From: Shimia sp. Alg240-R146 | GTDB lineage: Bacteria > Pseudomonadota > Alphaproteobacteria > Rhodobacterales > Rhodobacteraceae | Direction: 5' to 3' | DNA: 64,000 bases | Assembly (NCBI RefSeq): GCF_947331465.1 | Contig: NZ_CAMZOK010000001.1 | Span: 1,054,001 to 1,118,000, forward strand | In this document: positions 1 to 8,922 of the stretch, in pieces | Numbering within the stretch: the stretch's first letter is position 1 | Layout of the letters: the number at the start of each line of letters is the position of its first letter | The notes under the pieces: model-generated | Seen by the model: the letters and a program-made list of their open reading frames with translations, nothing else | Told to the model about the DNA's origin: nothing | The model's database searches: none | Made by a program: the position numbers and the translations under genes

Positions 1-1
1 C

Positions 2-283
2 GCGACGTTTGCGCGGCAGGTGCCAGTTGTGGTCGCCTCGCAAAGGGACGTGCTGGAAGACATCGGTCAAGTGATGCCGCGGCTTGGCCAAGTTGCCGTG
101 CCATGTGTGGTTATGGATGGGGCGCTGTCGCCTCCGATCATGAAACCCGCCTGTGATGGCTTGGCTGCGATGGTAAAGAACGGACGGCGGGCGACGATTG
201 CTGGCGCTGGTCATATGGGCGCGATCACCCATGCCCGCGCCGTGGCTGCAGAAGTGCGCCAAACAATCGGCGCTGCAGCTTAG
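2..283 (+). CDS. Alpha/beta-hydrolase, C-terminal part (5' truncated by window)
   Basis: The reading frame is open from base 2 and ends in TAG at 281-283, so the start lies upstream of the window. The visible 93 residues look like the end of an alpha/beta-hydrolase: a beta strand leading to VPCVVMDGALSPP, where the family has its acid loop, then GAGHMGAITHA, where the catalytic histidine normally sits (His of AGHMG). The substrate cannot be judged from this fragment. Its stop overlaps the stop of the convergent threonine aldolase gene by 3 bases. The fold call is fairly safe; the function is unknown. Confidence 0.6.
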   Translation, partial: ATFARQVPVVVASQRDVLEDIGQVMPRLGQVAVPCVVMDGALSPPIMKPACDGLAAMVKNGRRATIAGAGHMGAITHARAVAAEVRQTIGAAA

Positions 284-1326
284 CCTTTCACGATATCCAG
301 AAACTGGTTGATCTGATCGGTCGTGATCGACCAGTCGCAGACCAGACGCGCCTCGACCATCTCGTTTGGATCGTCGCCCTCAAGGCTGCCGGACCAGATG
401 TGGTATTCGGCCCCAGCAGCAAACAGGCGTTTGTGTGCGGCCCGAGGCATGGCGACAAACAGCATGTTGGCTTGGGGCGGGTACACAAAGCTGACGCCGT
501 CAATTGCCTGCAGGCCTCCTGCCAGATGCGCGGCGTTGGCGTTGGCCTGAGTCGCGGCGTTAATCCACGCATTGTCAGCCAGATACCCCTTCATCTGGGC
601 TGACAGGAAACGGTGTTTGGAGAACAGATGCGCCCCGCGTTTGCGGCGCAGTTCAAATTCCCAAGCGTGTTTCGGGTCAAAGAAGATCACCGCCTCAACG
701 CCGACGCAGCCATTCTTGGTGCCGCCAAAAGAGACCGCGTCCACGCCGGCCTTCCACGTCATTTCGGCCGGTGTGCAGCCTAGCGCCATCATCGCGTTGG
801 TGAACCGCGCGCCGTCCAAATGAACCGGCAGATCGTGGGATTTGGCGACATCGCACAGCGCGGTGAGTTCGTCGAGCGTGTAGATTGTGCCGCGTTCGGT
901 GACCTGCGTGATCGACACGGGGCCACGTTGCGGGCCATGCACGCCACGGGTTTCCTCGGCTTCGATGGCCACGCGCAATTCAGCTGCGGTCATCTTGTCA
1001 TCTTGTCCCACAAGCGTGAGTTTTGCGCCGCCGGAGTAAAATTCGGGGGCGTTGCATTCGTCCTCATGGATATGCGCAACGGAAGCGCAAAACACGGTTT
1101 CCCAAGGCTTGGTCAATGTTGCCAACGCCAGCGAGTTGGCGGCAGTGCCAGTGGCCACGAGATAAACGGCAGCCTCTGGCGCCTCAAACACGTCACGGAT
1201 CTGGGTGCGGACTTCGTCCATGATCGCATCCGCGCCGTAAGCCATGGCAAAGTCTTGGTTTGCCTCGGTCATGGCCTGCAAGACCTGTGGCAACGCGGGG
1301 CCGGAATTGTCGGAGGCAAAATGCAT
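280..1326 (-). CDS. ltaE: Low-specificity L-threonine aldolase
   Basis: A 348-residue PLP enzyme of fold type I, predicted to cleave L-threonine or L-allo-threonine to glycine and acetaldehyde in the cytoplasm. Visible family features are the SDNSGPA start, the conserved region around SVAHIHEDE (about residue 85), the HLDGARF segment with Asp171 that should bind the PLP pyridine nitrogen, and SFGGTKNG with Lys204 as the expected Schiff-base lysine. Length is normal for the family. The ATG lies at the end of the upstream minus-strand gene: its stop and this start share one base (TAATG), so the two are probably cotranscribed and coupled. Confidence 0.9.
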   Translation of the reverse strand: MHFASDNSGPALPQVLQAMTEANQDFAMAYGADAIMDEVRTQIRDVFEAPEAAVYLVATGTAANSLALATLTKPWETVFCASVAHIHEDECNAPEFYSGGAKLTLVGQDDKMTAAELRVAIEAEETRGVHGPQRGPVSITQVTERGTIYTLDELTALCDVAKSHDLPVHLDGARFTNAMMALGCTPAEMTWKAGVDAVSFGGTKNGCVGVEAVIFFDPKHAWEFELRRKRGAHLFSKHRFLSAQMKGYLADNAWINAATQANANAAHLAGGLQAIDGVSFVYPPQANMLFVAMPRAAHKRLFAAGAEYHIWSGSLEGDDPNEMVEARLVCDWSITTDQINQFLDIVKG

Positions 1327-1799
1327 TAGAGAGGTTCCTCGATGATGTGGTCTTCCCAGTCGTCTTCGGGCGTTTCAAACTCGGATACTGTCATTTGATA
1401 AACCGACACGCCAGCCTCGTGCACGCTTTCGGCGCGGCCGGAAATCAGCGGGTGCCAGTCATATAGTGGCTTGCCTTCCCATAGCAGGCGATAGGCGCAG
1501 GTTTGCGGCATCCAGTAGGCGTGGTCGTCCAGATTTGACGGTTTGAGAACGATGCATTCGGGCACAAACTGATGGCGGATCGGGTATTGGGTGCAGCGGC
1601 AGGTTTCGTCATCCAACATACGACAGGCGACGCGGGTCAGGTGAACCTTGCCGGTGTCGGCGTCCTCAAGCTTGTTGAGGCAGCATTTACCGCAGCCATC
1701 ACACAGCGCTTCCCACTCTTTCTTGGACAGGTCAGCGAGTTTTTTCTTTTCCCAAAACCGAGGTTTCAGCTTGTCGCGTTCGATAGGGTCGCGGCTCAT
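1326..1799 (-). CDS. UPF0260 / YcgN-type cysteine-cluster protein
   Basis: A 157-residue protein with an N-terminal CDGCGKCC cluster (about residues 33-40) and further cysteines in VACRMLDDETCRCTQYP and PECIVLK, the pattern of the YkgJ/UPF0260 Cys-cluster family. It may bind a metal or Fe-S cluster; no biochemical role is established for the family. I start at ATG 1799 (MSRDPIERD) because this ATG overlaps the ribF stop as ATGA. A longer frame exists upstream, but it would run into ribF. The gene sits between ribF and the threonine aldolase gene in a tight minus-strand operon. Confidence 0.85.
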   Translation of the reverse strand: MSRDPIERDKLKPRFWEKKKLADLSKKEWEALCDGCGKCCLNKLEDADTGKVHLTRVACRMLDDETCRCTQYPIRHQFVPECIVLKPSNLDDHAYWMPQTCAYRLLWEGKPLYDWHPLISGRAESVHEAGVSVYQMTVSEFETPEDDWEDHIIEEPL

Positions 1800-2728
1800 A
1801 GTGCGGCCAGGATGTCGCGGCATTGCGCGCAATCACGGTCCATCTGAGCGATCAAAGCATCGAGGCCGTCGAACTTTTGTTCCGGGCGCAGATAGTCGAC
1901 CAAAGCCACCGACAGCGTTGCGCCGTAGAGGTCGCCGGAGAAGTCAAAAAGGAAGGTTTCGATGTTGGCGGTGTTTGTTCCAAACATCGGGCGCACACCG
2001 ATCGACGACGCGCCGTGATAGCTGCCTGCGTGGGGGCCGTCGAGCACGTCTACGAGCACAGCATAGACGCCGTGTTTTGGTTGGTGCAGACCATCGATGG
2101 ACATGTTGGCTGTGGGGAAACCCAAATCGCGCCCACGTTGTTCGCCGCCAATCACAGGGCCGTCGATGCGGTGCCAGTGGCCAAGCATTTTGGCGGCGTC
2201 GCGGGGACGGCCATCGCTGAGGGCGGCGCGGATTGATGTGGACGACACCTGACCGTCGTCAGCTTGAACAAGTGGCGCAATGGTCACGTTAAATCCGAGG
2301 TCTTTGCCAAAGGTTTCAAGATCCTGCGCGGTTCCGGCACGTCCTTTGCCAAAGCAGAAATCAGCGCCGACGACGACATGTGTCAGGCCCAATCCATCGG
2401 CAATCACGTCGCGGGCGAACTCTTCGGGCGTGAGGCTGGAGAGCGCGGTGTTGAAGGGCAATTCGTAGAGCCGTTTGACGCCGAGTTTTTCCAGCCGGTG
2501 GGCGCGGGTTTCGGCGCTGGTGAGGCGAAATGCAGGGGCGTCGGGGGCAAAGTATTCGCGTGGATGTGGTTCAAACGTCATGATGCCCAAAGGGGCGTCC
2601 GGCGCGGCCTTGCGGGCGAGGTCGATCACTGATTGATGACCGATGTGCACGCCGTCAAAGTTGCCGATGGCAACGGAGGCGCCTTTGTCCTCGGGGGCGA
2701 CGAATTTATAGTCTCGAATAATCCGCAT
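1796..2728 (-). CDS. ribF: Bifunctional riboflavin kinase / FAD synthetase
   Basis: A 310-residue bifunctional enzyme making FMN from riboflavin plus ATP and then FAD. The N-terminal nucleotidyltransferase domain has GNFDGVHIGH (about residues 22-31) with the HxGH-type ATP motif. The C-terminal flavokinase barrel has RGRDLGFPTANM (about 199-210). Length matches bacterial RibF (about 310). It leads the ribF-UPF0260-ltaE minus-strand operon and overlaps the next gene by ATGA. Confidence 0.95.
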   Translation of the reverse strand: MRIIRDYKFVAPEDKGASVAIGNFDGVHIGHQSVIDLARKAAPDAPLGIMTFEPHPREYFAPDAPAFRLTSAETRAHRLEKLGVKRLYELPFNTALSSLTPEEFARDVIADGLGLTHVVVGADFCFGKGRAGTAQDLETFGKDLGFNVTIAPLVQADDGQVSSTSIRAALSDGRPRDAAKMLGHWHRIDGPVIGGEQRGRDLGFPTANMSIDGLHQPKHGVYAVLVDVLDGPHAGSYHGASSIGVRPMFGTNTANIETFLFDFSGDLYGATLSVALVDYLRPEQKFDGLDALIAQMDRDCAQCRDILAAL

Positions 2729-2779
2729 AGGCTCGGCGTAGCGGGTTGCAAAGCGTCATGCAAGAGGTTGGATGTAACG

Positions 2780-3223
2780 TCAGTCCAGCTTGCGTGACGG
2801 GGCCAGCACGGTGGCCTCGCCTGCCAGAACCTTTTTGCCATCAACCGAGCAGGCGCAGTCCATGCGGACGCGACGTTTGGCCATGTCGATGTCGGTTACA
2901 GTGACCTCGGCCAAAACGGTTTCGTTTGGGCGCACGGGGGCGAGGAATTTCAGGCTTTGGCCCATGTAGATCGTGCCGTGCCCCGGAAGCTGTTCGCCGA
3001 TAACAGCAGAAATTAGACCGGCGGTTAGCATGCCATGCGCGATGCGGCCGCCAAACATTGATTCTTCGGCGTACTCGTCGTCCAAATGCACGGGATTGTG
3101 GTCCGTTGAAACCGCTGCAAACATCTCGATATCCTGATCGGTCACGGTCTTACGCACATAGCGTGTCATGCCGATTTCGAGGTCTTCGATAAAGATGGTT
3201 CCGCGTGGCAAGTTGTCCAACAT
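2780..3223 (-). CDS. MaoC-like (R)-hydratase / dehydratase, hot-dog fold
   Basis: A 147-residue single hot-dog domain. The hydratase motif is clear: FAAVSTDHNPVHLDDEYA contains the Asp and His expected to be catalytic, followed by GGRIAHGMLTAGLISAVIGEQLPG, the substrate-tunnel helix typical of MaoC/PhaJ proteins. It probably hydrates an enoyl-CoA or a related thioester in the cytoplasm, but the substrate cannot be read from sequence. It lies 51 bases upstream of ribF on the same strand and could start the same transcript. Confidence 0.85.
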   Translation of the reverse strand: MLDNLPRGTIFIEDLEIGMTRYVRKTVTDQDIEMFAAVSTDHNPVHLDDEYAEESMFGGRIAHGMLTAGLISAVIGEQLPGHGTIYMGQSLKFLAPVRPNETVLAEVTVTDIDMAKRRVRMDCACSVDGKKVLAGEATVLAPSRKLD

Positions 3224-3345
3224 GGGGCCTCCGAGGCTTCGATTGCGGCCCGCAGCGAAGGGGCGCTGGTAATTTTAAGACCGTATTCGATCACGGCTGG
3301 CAACTTTATTACTTCGCAGCCGCAGAAAATCAAGCGTTTTTTGCG

Positions 3346-4221
3346 TCAGCGAAGTTGACCAATGGAGAACTGTGGAGAGACATTTTCCGTTTCGATATAA
3401 TCACTTAAGGCGGATGGGTCCGGTTGGTGCGTCGTTTTGGTTTCTGTGGCGGCGAGGCCGCCGGTGATGAAGAGGGAATCGATGTCTTCGCCCATTGCGC
3501 CAATGATGTCGGTCTGGGGGCCGTCTCCGATGGCGAGAATGGCATTGGACGGTATCGATTTTCCCAACGCGGTCAGGCGACGGCGTGCGAGATCGTAGAT
3601 CGGTGGATGAGGCTTGCCAAAGTAGAGGCTTTCGCCGCCCATTTCCGTATAGAGCCGCGCCAAAGCACCGGCGCACCATTCCCGAACTTCGCCGCGATCG
3701 ACAACGATGTCGGGATTGGCGCACAGCAGCTTCATGCCCTTGGTTTTGGCATAGAGAAAATCCGCGCGGTTCACATCGGGATCGGCCATTGGATCAAACG
3801 GGCCGCAACAGACGATGCCTTCGGCCTCGGACAGAGGAACGCGCTGAATGTTCGTGGGGTTATCCAATATATCCAGTGGCTTAAAGAAGTCGGCGTCGCG
3901 TTCTGCTTCGCCCATGAAATAGACTTTTTCGCCCACGGCGCCCTGATACATGGCAGAGCGCGCGCTGTCGCCGGAAGTGGCGATGGTGTCGTAGGCGTCA
4001 GTTGGCACACCGAAGTCCAGCATCTGTTGTGCGACGCTGGCACGGGGGCGGGGTGAGTTGGTCACAAGCACTACAACGCCACCTTTGGCACGGTATTCTT
4101 GCAGCGCAGCAACGGCGTCTGGATAGGCCGTAATGCCGTTGTGTACGCAGCCCCAGAGATCGACAAACAGGGCGTCGTAACGGTCGGAAATCTCGGAAAG
4201 GGCGGAGATGATCTGGGTCAT
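3346..4221 (-). CDS. HAD-superfamily hydrolase, class IIA (TIGR01459 type)
   Basis: A 291-residue NagD-like HAD phosphatase. Motif I appears as DALFVDLWGCVHNG (Asp nucleophile near residue 17), motif II as VLVTNSPRP, and the C-terminal acidic motif as AIGDGPQTDIIGA. The spacing fits type IIA HAD enzymes with a central cap domain. Substrate is unknown; a phosphorylated sugar or nucleotide is usual. I use ATG 4221 (MTQIISAL) because the frame upstream of it has low-complexity, shadow-like sequence. Confidence 0.85.
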   Translation of the reverse strand: MTQIISALSEISDRYDALFVDLWGCVHNGITAYPDAVAALQEYRAKGGVVVLVTNSPRPRASVAQQMLDFGVPTDAYDTIATSGDSARSAMYQGAVGEKVYFMGEAERDADFFKPLDILDNPTNIQRVPLSEAEGIVCCGPFDPMADPDVNRADFLYAKTKGMKLLCANPDIVVDRGEVREWCAGALARLYTEMGGESLYFGKPHPPIYDLARRRLTALGKSIPSNAILAIGDGPQTDIIGAMGEDIDSLFITGGLAATETKTTHQPDPSALSDYIETENVSPQFSIGQLR

Positions 4222-4390
4222 TGGGCTGTCCTGTGCGCGGGCGTTTTGCTTGGGCTGATGTATGGCAGGGGTGCGGGCGCGGTGCCAGTGGTTTTGCGCC
4301 AAAACGGCTATCTGCAACGCGTCTGTATTGCGTCGGTATCGCGGGAGTGCGGATTTCGCGAAAGTGCGGATGCCGCAGCGCAGCAGGAAA

Positions 4391-5119
4391 TCAGTCGCGA
4401 CGACGTCGGTTCAGCACACGGCGCATTAAACCGGCGATGGTTTTGAACGGCTCAATCCTGTCATAGAATTTCAGCGCGTGAATGTCGGTGCGCGAACTGC
4501 GTTGCCCCGCGAGGTTAGGTGTCGCCAGCCGGAATTCAGTGCCGGGAACCTTGGTGCGCACCATGTTGAAGGCAGCATCGAAGAACATGGAGCCCCCATC
4601 GGGGTGGCCAGAAGGACGATTGCGCACAGCAACAAGGTAGTCGTGGAACGCCTGAATTTTTTCGCGGCCCTGAATCGCCCAGAATTGCACCCCAAGCGTG
4701 CCGTCGTACCAGTTGATCAGACCGGTGTGGCCGGTGGGCGGTATTTCGGGTTCCAGATAGCCGAGAAGGGCGATGGTCCAGGGCTGCGTTTGCAGATCAG
4801 AAAGAACGGCAGCGACGGCGTCCGGCGCCACGTCCAGCAGGTGCAAGTCGTCTTCGCAAATCAGCACGCGGTCGTGGCCGTTTTCCAGCGCGTCGGCCAG
4901 CACGCGGGTTTGCGAGATCATGTTGCCGAGCGAGCCAAGGGAGGGGAACTCCCCTTTGTCGGTGGGCCGCGTGGCGGCAAAAAACGTGACGTGGTCGTTG
5001 GGAATTGCGACGCCGGTGCGAGCGAACTCCTGCGTGGTTTCGGCGCGGCGGTCAGCACGGTTGGGCAGGTTCACGATATAAACGTGATCGAACCAGTCAA
5101 AGAGGTCGGAGAAGCTCAT
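4391..5119 (-). CDS. Glycosyltransferase family 25 protein
   Basis: A 242-residue protein with the GT25 hallmark opening VYIVNLPNRADRR (about residues 13-25) and the acidic LICEDDLHLLD motif near residue 83, which would bind the sugar nucleotide metal. GT25 enzymes commonly add galactose or related sugars to LPS or capsule precursors, so a role in surface glycan assembly is likely. ATG 5119 is preferred over 5134 because AGGA lies a few bases upstream of it. It follows the divergent marR region and has no obvious operon partner. Confidence 0.8.
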   Translation of the reverse strand: MSFSDLFDWFDHVYIVNLPNRADRRAETTQEFARTGVAIPNDHVTFFAATRPTDKGEFPSLGSLGNMISQTRVLADALENGHDRVLICEDDLHLLDVAPDAVAAVLSDLQTQPWTIALLGYLEPEIPPTGHTGLINWYDGTLGVQFWAIQGREKIQAFHDYLVAVRNRPSGHPDGGSMFFDAAFNMVRTKVPGTEFRLATPNLAGQRSSRTDIHALKFYDRIEPFKTIAGLMRRVLNRRRRD

Positions 5120-5231
5120 TGGTGTTCCTGCCATTGCGTGTGTGGCCTTGTCGATAGAGGCACTGTGTGGCGATCAAATGTCAAGGATTGGGTGACGGCA
5201 CGTCATCGGGATTAGAGCTTGCGCGACTCGG

Positions 5232-5272
5232 TAGTTCGTGTGCGAACTAAATTGAGGTAATTCGGATGCGAA
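5232..5272. promoter_or_regulatory. Tandem MarR-type operator half-site pairs
   Basis: Two copies of TTCG-N4-CGAA lie just upstream of the marR start. The first sits inside a longer inverted repeat (TAGTTCG-TGTG-CGAACTA, 5232-5249); the second is TTCGGATGCGAA (5261-5272). Their starts are 26 bp apart. MarR regulators usually bind such dyads in their own promoter, so autoregulation is inferred. Confidence 0.55.
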
Positions 5273-5276
5273 CAAC

Positions 5277-5735
5277 ATGAAGCGATCGCCCAAGATATTC
5301 TATTTGATGAACCGGGCTTATGCCGCGCTGGCGCGGGCAGCGGATCGGCGTACCAAGGCCGAGGCAGAGCTGTCGTTGGCACAGCATGGTGTGTTGTTTG
5401 CCCTGTCGATGAATGACGGGCTGACGGCGGGCCATCTGGCCAAGATGCTGTCGATGGGCAAACCCAGTGTCAGCGGGATGATTGACCGGATGGCGGAGCG
5501 CAACTTGGTGCGGCGCGAGAAAGACGCAACGGACCGACGCATGGTGCGGGTGTTTCTGCAAGCGCAGGGCGCGGCGGTAATCGCGCGCACCAATCCGGTG
5601 GTCAAAGAGATGAACGCGGCGTTGCTGGCGCCATTCTCGGAAGAAGAACAAGACGTGATTGGACGGTTTCTGAAACATCTGGCGGAGAACGCCGAGGATG
5701 TTTTGGCCGAGAGCGCCAAGGAGGAGAGCGAGTGA
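5277..5735 (+). CDS. MarR-family transcriptional regulator
   Basis: A 152-residue winged-helix regulator. The DNA-binding segment runs from about residue 35 to 95: a recognition helix region (AGHLAKMLSMGKPSVSGMID), then the wing (RREKDATDRRMVRVFLQAQG) with the conserved DxRxxxVxLT-like pattern. It should act as a dimer binding a palindrome and releasing it on ligand binding. The TTCG-N4-CGAA dyads directly upstream are candidate targets. It overlaps the following hydrolase gene by one base, so the hydrolase is its likely regulated partner. No strong Shine-Dalgarno is seen at this ATG. Confidence 0.88.
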   Translation: MKRSPKIFYLMNRAYAALARAADRRTKAEAELSLAQHGVLFALSMNDGLTAGHLAKMLSMGKPSVSGMIDRMAERNLVRREKDATDRRMVRVFLQAQGAAVIARTNPVVKEMNAALLAPFSEEEQDVIGRFLKHLAENAEDVLAESAKEESE

Positions 5736-6640
5736 TGTTGGATGGTACGGATGTTGAAGGCGTGACCTCGGAAGAGATTGTGTTTGATGCCGAAGATGGT
5801 TGGACTTTGGCGGGCAGCCTGTTTCGCGGGCCGGAGCCGAAGATGGCGATCATGATTTCGGCGGGCACTGGGTTTCCGCGGCGGTTTTATCGCCATGCGG
5901 CGGCGTGGTTTGCGGCGCAGGGTGCGGTGGTGCTGACCTATGATTTTCGCGGGATTGGTGACAGTGGTGCCGAGGATCTGGCCAACAGCGGCATCGATTA
6001 CCCGCACTGGGGCCAGTTGGATATGACGGCGGCGCTTGAGCGGTTGGAAGAGGCCGCGCCGGGTTTGCCGGCAATGACCTTGGGCCATTCGATTGGCGGG
6101 CAATTTGTGGGGTTCATGAAGAACGGCGACAAAGTTGCGCGCAACGCCTTTGTGTCGGTCGGGAGTGGCCATTGGGGCGTGCATCACAAGCTGCGCATTC
6201 CGTTGGAGCTGTTTTTCTGGTGGGGCTTTGGCGCGATGGAACTGGCGCGGTTCGGGTTCGTGCGCGGCGGTGGGCTGTGGGCCGGCGAGGCGCTGCCGCC
6301 CGGTGTGTTCAAGACATGGCGCCGATGGAGCGGGCGTAGGAGCTATCTGTTGCCGGATCTGGCGTCAGGGAAATATGACCACCGGTTTGACCAGCCGCAG
6401 GCGCCGATTTGTGCATGGGTGTTTCCCGATGATGGAATCGCGACGCCGAGGGCATGTGGCGACACGTTGGGGCATTATCGGCATGCCGAAAAACACTTGG
6501 TGGTGCGCACGCCCGAAGAATTGGGCACCAAACGCGTGGGCCACGAAGGGGCGTTCCGCAAGGGGCGCGAGGCTTTGTGGGGCGAGATTTGGGAGTGGTT
6601 TGAAACGGGTGGGCTGCCCGATGGAGCAGTGAAGAAGTAG
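5735..6640 (+). CDS. Alpha/beta-hydrolase coupled to MarR regulator
   Basis: A 301-residue serine hydrolase. It has GTGFPRRFYRHAA (oxyanion-hole region), a TYDFRGIGDSG strand-turn, and the nucleophile elbow LGHSIGGQF (Ser about residue 113). The C-terminal half has a plausible acid, but the histidine is not obvious. ATG 5735 overlaps the marR stop (TGATG) and has GAGGAGAG upstream; a GTG at 5732 is also in frame. Closest in appearance to COG4757-type predicted hydrolases. The substrate may be the MarR inducer or a related ester; this is inference. Confidence 0.8.
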   Translation: MLDGTDVEGVTSEEIVFDAEDGWTLAGSLFRGPEPKMAIMISAGTGFPRRFYRHAAAWFAAQGAVVLTYDFRGIGDSGAEDLANSGIDYPHWGQLDMTAALERLEEAAPGLPAMTLGHSIGGQFVGFMKNGDKVARNAFVSVGSGHWGVHHKLRIPLELFFWWGFGAMELARFGFVRGGGLWAGEALPPGVFKTWRRWSGRRSYLLPDLASGKYDHRFDQPQAPICAWVFPDDGIATPRACGDTLGHYRHAEKHLVVRTPEELGTKRVGHEGAFRKGREALWGEIWEWFETGGLPDGAVKK

Positions 6641-6730
6641 GGCGAAACTTTGAGACCTTGCCCGAACGACAGGAGGGGCTGCGCCAGCCCAAACAGGCGC
6701 AGTCCTTTGACCTCGACAAAAGCGTTTGAG

Positions 6731-6776
6731 CAAAAGAAAAAGCCGACCACCTTGCAGGGCCGACTTTTCTTTTTGG
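6731..6776 (-). terminator. Rho-independent terminator after ppaC, with G-U wobbles
   Basis: On the minus strand an A-tract is followed by a stem formed by GTCGGCC and GGTCGGC with two G-U wobble pairs, then TTTTTC. It lies 13 bases past the ppaC stop. On the plus strand the same bases give mismatches, so termination should favour the ppaC direction, although a T-run flanks both sides. Confidence 0.6.
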
Positions 6777-6788
6777 GTCAGATCAGGC

Positions 6789-7703
6789 TCAGACTTTGAG
6801 GTTTGGAATGATCTGTTTTTTGCGGCTTACAACGCCGGGCAGCACAACCGCGTCGCCCTCTGCGGTGACGTCAAAGGATTTTGCCGCAACGGATTTTACC
6901 AGATCGTTTGGCACCAAGAGCGTGCTTTCCTCGTTCAGGATGTCGACAACGAACAGCAGGACCTGATCGACGCCGTCCTCGGATGCAACCGTGGTCATGG
7001 TGTCCATCAGCGAGGCTTTGCGGTCGAGCACGGTGGCGGGCGATGTGGTTTCCAGAACAGAGACGCGGAATTTGGTGCCGTCGACTTCGTATTCTTTGGA
7101 GTCCATGCGCAGCAGTTCGGCGTCGGCAAAAGACGACACATCCGATTTCGCAGCAAACATTTCGGCGGCGTAGGACGGGATGTCGATGCCAAGATCGGCG
7201 GCCAGTTTCACACAGACGGCTTTGTCATGGTCTGTTGTCGTGGGCGAGCGGAACTCCAGCGTGTCAGACAGGATGCAGGTCAGCATGGTGCCTTTGATCC
7301 AGTCGGGCATGTCGATGTCGCCCATCAGGTCATACATGATGGTCGCGGTGCAGGCCACGGGGCGGATCGCGATGTCGATCGGGCCTTTGGTTTTCAGGCC
7401 ACCCACCAGCGCGTGGTGGTCGATGATGGCGCGGATGTCTGCGTCGTTGATCGAGGCGGGCAGTTCAGCCGGGTTGTTGGTGTCGACGATGACAACCGGT
7501 GCACCGGCCTCAACATCGGAAATGATTGCAGGCTTGGGCAGGTCCCAGCGCTCAAGCAGCCATGCGGCTTCGGTGTTGGGCTCACCCAGAAGCTTGGCTT
7601 CGGCGGCGGTGCCATGAACTTCGTTCAGATACCAGGCCCAGATGATCGGGGAGCCGGTGGAATCGGTGTCGGGGGATTTGTGGCCAAAAACCTGCGTGGT
7701 CAT
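6789..7703 (-). CDS. ppaC: Manganese-dependent inorganic pyrophosphatase (family II)
   Basis: A 304-residue DHH-family pyrophosphatase that hydrolyses PPi to phosphate using Mn2+ or Co2+. The metal motifs are visible in order: GHKSPDTDST near the N-terminus, VDTNNPAELP, then DHHALVGG. A C-terminal DHHA2 domain ends in SRKKQIIPNL, the substrate-binding SRKKQ motif. ATG 7703 (MTTQVFGHK) gives the usual family length; the frame is open further upstream but without family sequence. A wobble-rich terminator follows. Confidence 0.95.
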   Translation of the reverse strand: MTTQVFGHKSPDTDSTGSPIIWAWYLNEVHGTAAEAKLLGEPNTEAAWLLERWDLPKPAIISDVEAGAPVVIVDTNNPAELPASINDADIRAIIDHHALVGGLKTKGPIDIAIRPVACTATIMYDLMGDIDMPDWIKGTMLTCILSDTLEFRSPTTTDHDKAVCVKLAADLGIDIPSYAAEMFAAKSDVSSFADAELLRMDSKEYEVDGTKFRVSVLETTSPATVLDRKASLMDTMTTVASEDGVDQVLLFVVDILNEESTLLVPNDLVKSVAAKSFDVTAEGDAVVLPGVVSRKKQIIPNLKV

Positions 7704-7821
7704 GATGGGAGTCCTCAAAACAATACAAAAGGGCTGATTTGGGCGCGTTATAGGCGCGCGCAACCGCTTTGTCACGCAGCCATGCTGCGCTGCGACATTG
7801 CTGCGCTTTTTCGCGGATCGG

Positions 7822-8826
7822 TCAGCGCAGCGGCAGGCGGGTCACTGTGTAGCCTGCCGTTTCAAGTAGCCTGAGAAGGCCGGCCTCGCCCGGCATGTGC
7901 AATGCGCCAACGGCAACGAGAGAGGGGGTGGTTGCCAGCTCTGGGATCAGGCGGTTGGCCCACTGGCGGTTGCGGGTCTCAATCAGCTCGGTTTGCACCT
8001 CGGCCAGTAGGGCCGCGAGGTCGCGGGCGGTGGCGTCGTTTTTGGCGCGGGCCAGCGTCATGTGGCGACCGAGTTCCCAGATCAGTTGAATGTCTTCCTG
8101 CTCATAAAGCGAGATCATTGCAGGAAACTGGGTCGAGACGTCTTCAAAAAGGTCAAGTTCTAGCGACCAGATCATTTCCTTGAGTTGCTCGTCCAGAGGG
8201 TCGGCGGCGAGGATGGCGAGTAGGCCTTCAGTGCTGTCCAGCGAGTCCGTCGGCAAGCCCAGATCATGCGCCAGTTGTTCAACCATATGGTCGAGCCCTT
8301 TTTTGCCGGCGGCAATTTCGGCCATGGCGCAGGGCGGCATGGCGAGGGTCAGGCCGAGAAACCACGGCTGATACCGCGCTGCCATAAAGGGCGGAAATCC
8401 GCGGCTTTGCAGTTCGGACGAAATGGTTGCCCAATGGGTGTCGCCCAGTCGGTCGATCAGGCTGTCACCGGTTTCGATCAGGAAAACACCCGGATGGTCC
8501 ACAAGGTGTTGCTGAAACGCGACCTGTGCCGGAGAGGTGAGCTCCAGCAGAACCTGATTGGCAGCAAACTCTCCCTCAAGCAGGGTGTCGATGGTGTCAG
8601 CGTGCATCGGGTGCGCTACGTGCAAGGTGCCGAGCAGCGTCGAGGTGACGCCGTCCTTTTCGACCTGCCAGAGCGTGCCGCTGCTGTAGGGCACTTGCGC
8701 GGCCTTGGCGCGCAAGTCGGCCTGCGTGTCGGGTGGCAGTTGTAGGAATGCGTCGGGTCCCTCGCAGGCTGCGTGCAACGTGGTGGCGGTGAGCAGGAAA
8801 GCGAGAGCAGAGAGCAGCGTGCGCAT
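7822..8826 (-). CDS. TraB/GumN-family secreted protein
   Basis: A 334-residue protein with an N-terminal signal peptide (MRTLLSALAFLLTATTLHA). The TraB/GumN hallmarks are at both ends: LLGTLHVAHPMHAD (about residue 63) and VAVGALHMPGEAGLLRLLETAGY at the C-terminus, each carrying conserved histidines that may bind metal in a Tiki-like proteolytic centre. A periplasmic or envelope location is expected. Its function is not established for bacterial members. ATG 8826 is chosen because it starts the signal peptide. Confidence 0.85.
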   Translation of the reverse strand: MRTLLSALAFLLTATTLHAACEGPDAFLQLPPDTQADLRAKAAQVPYSSGTLWQVEKDGVTSTLLGTLHVAHPMHADTIDTLLEGEFAANQVLLELTSPAQVAFQQHLVDHPGVFLIETGDSLIDRLGDTHWATISSELQSRGFPPFMAARYQPWFLGLTLAMPPCAMAEIAAGKKGLDHMVEQLAHDLGLPTDSLDSTEGLLAILAADPLDEQLKEMIWSLELDLFEDVSTQFPAMISLYEQEDIQLIWELGRHMTLARAKNDATARDLAALLAEVQTELIETRNRQWANRLIPELATTPSLVAVGALHMPGEAGLLRLLETAGYTVTRLPLR

Positions 8827-8922
8827 GAGTGGACCTTTGTCAGTTCGGCAGGAGGGTAGCAGGCAGAGGAGCGGGAGCAAGCGGGCGTTTGCAGCGGCGC
8901 GCAAAAACGCTAGGTGTGGGGC

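Noticed and set aside
6726..7874. 382-residue plus-strand open frame
   Set aside because: It overlaps ppaC on the other strand and runs through its terminator; the translation is Gly/Arg/His-rich shadow sequence.
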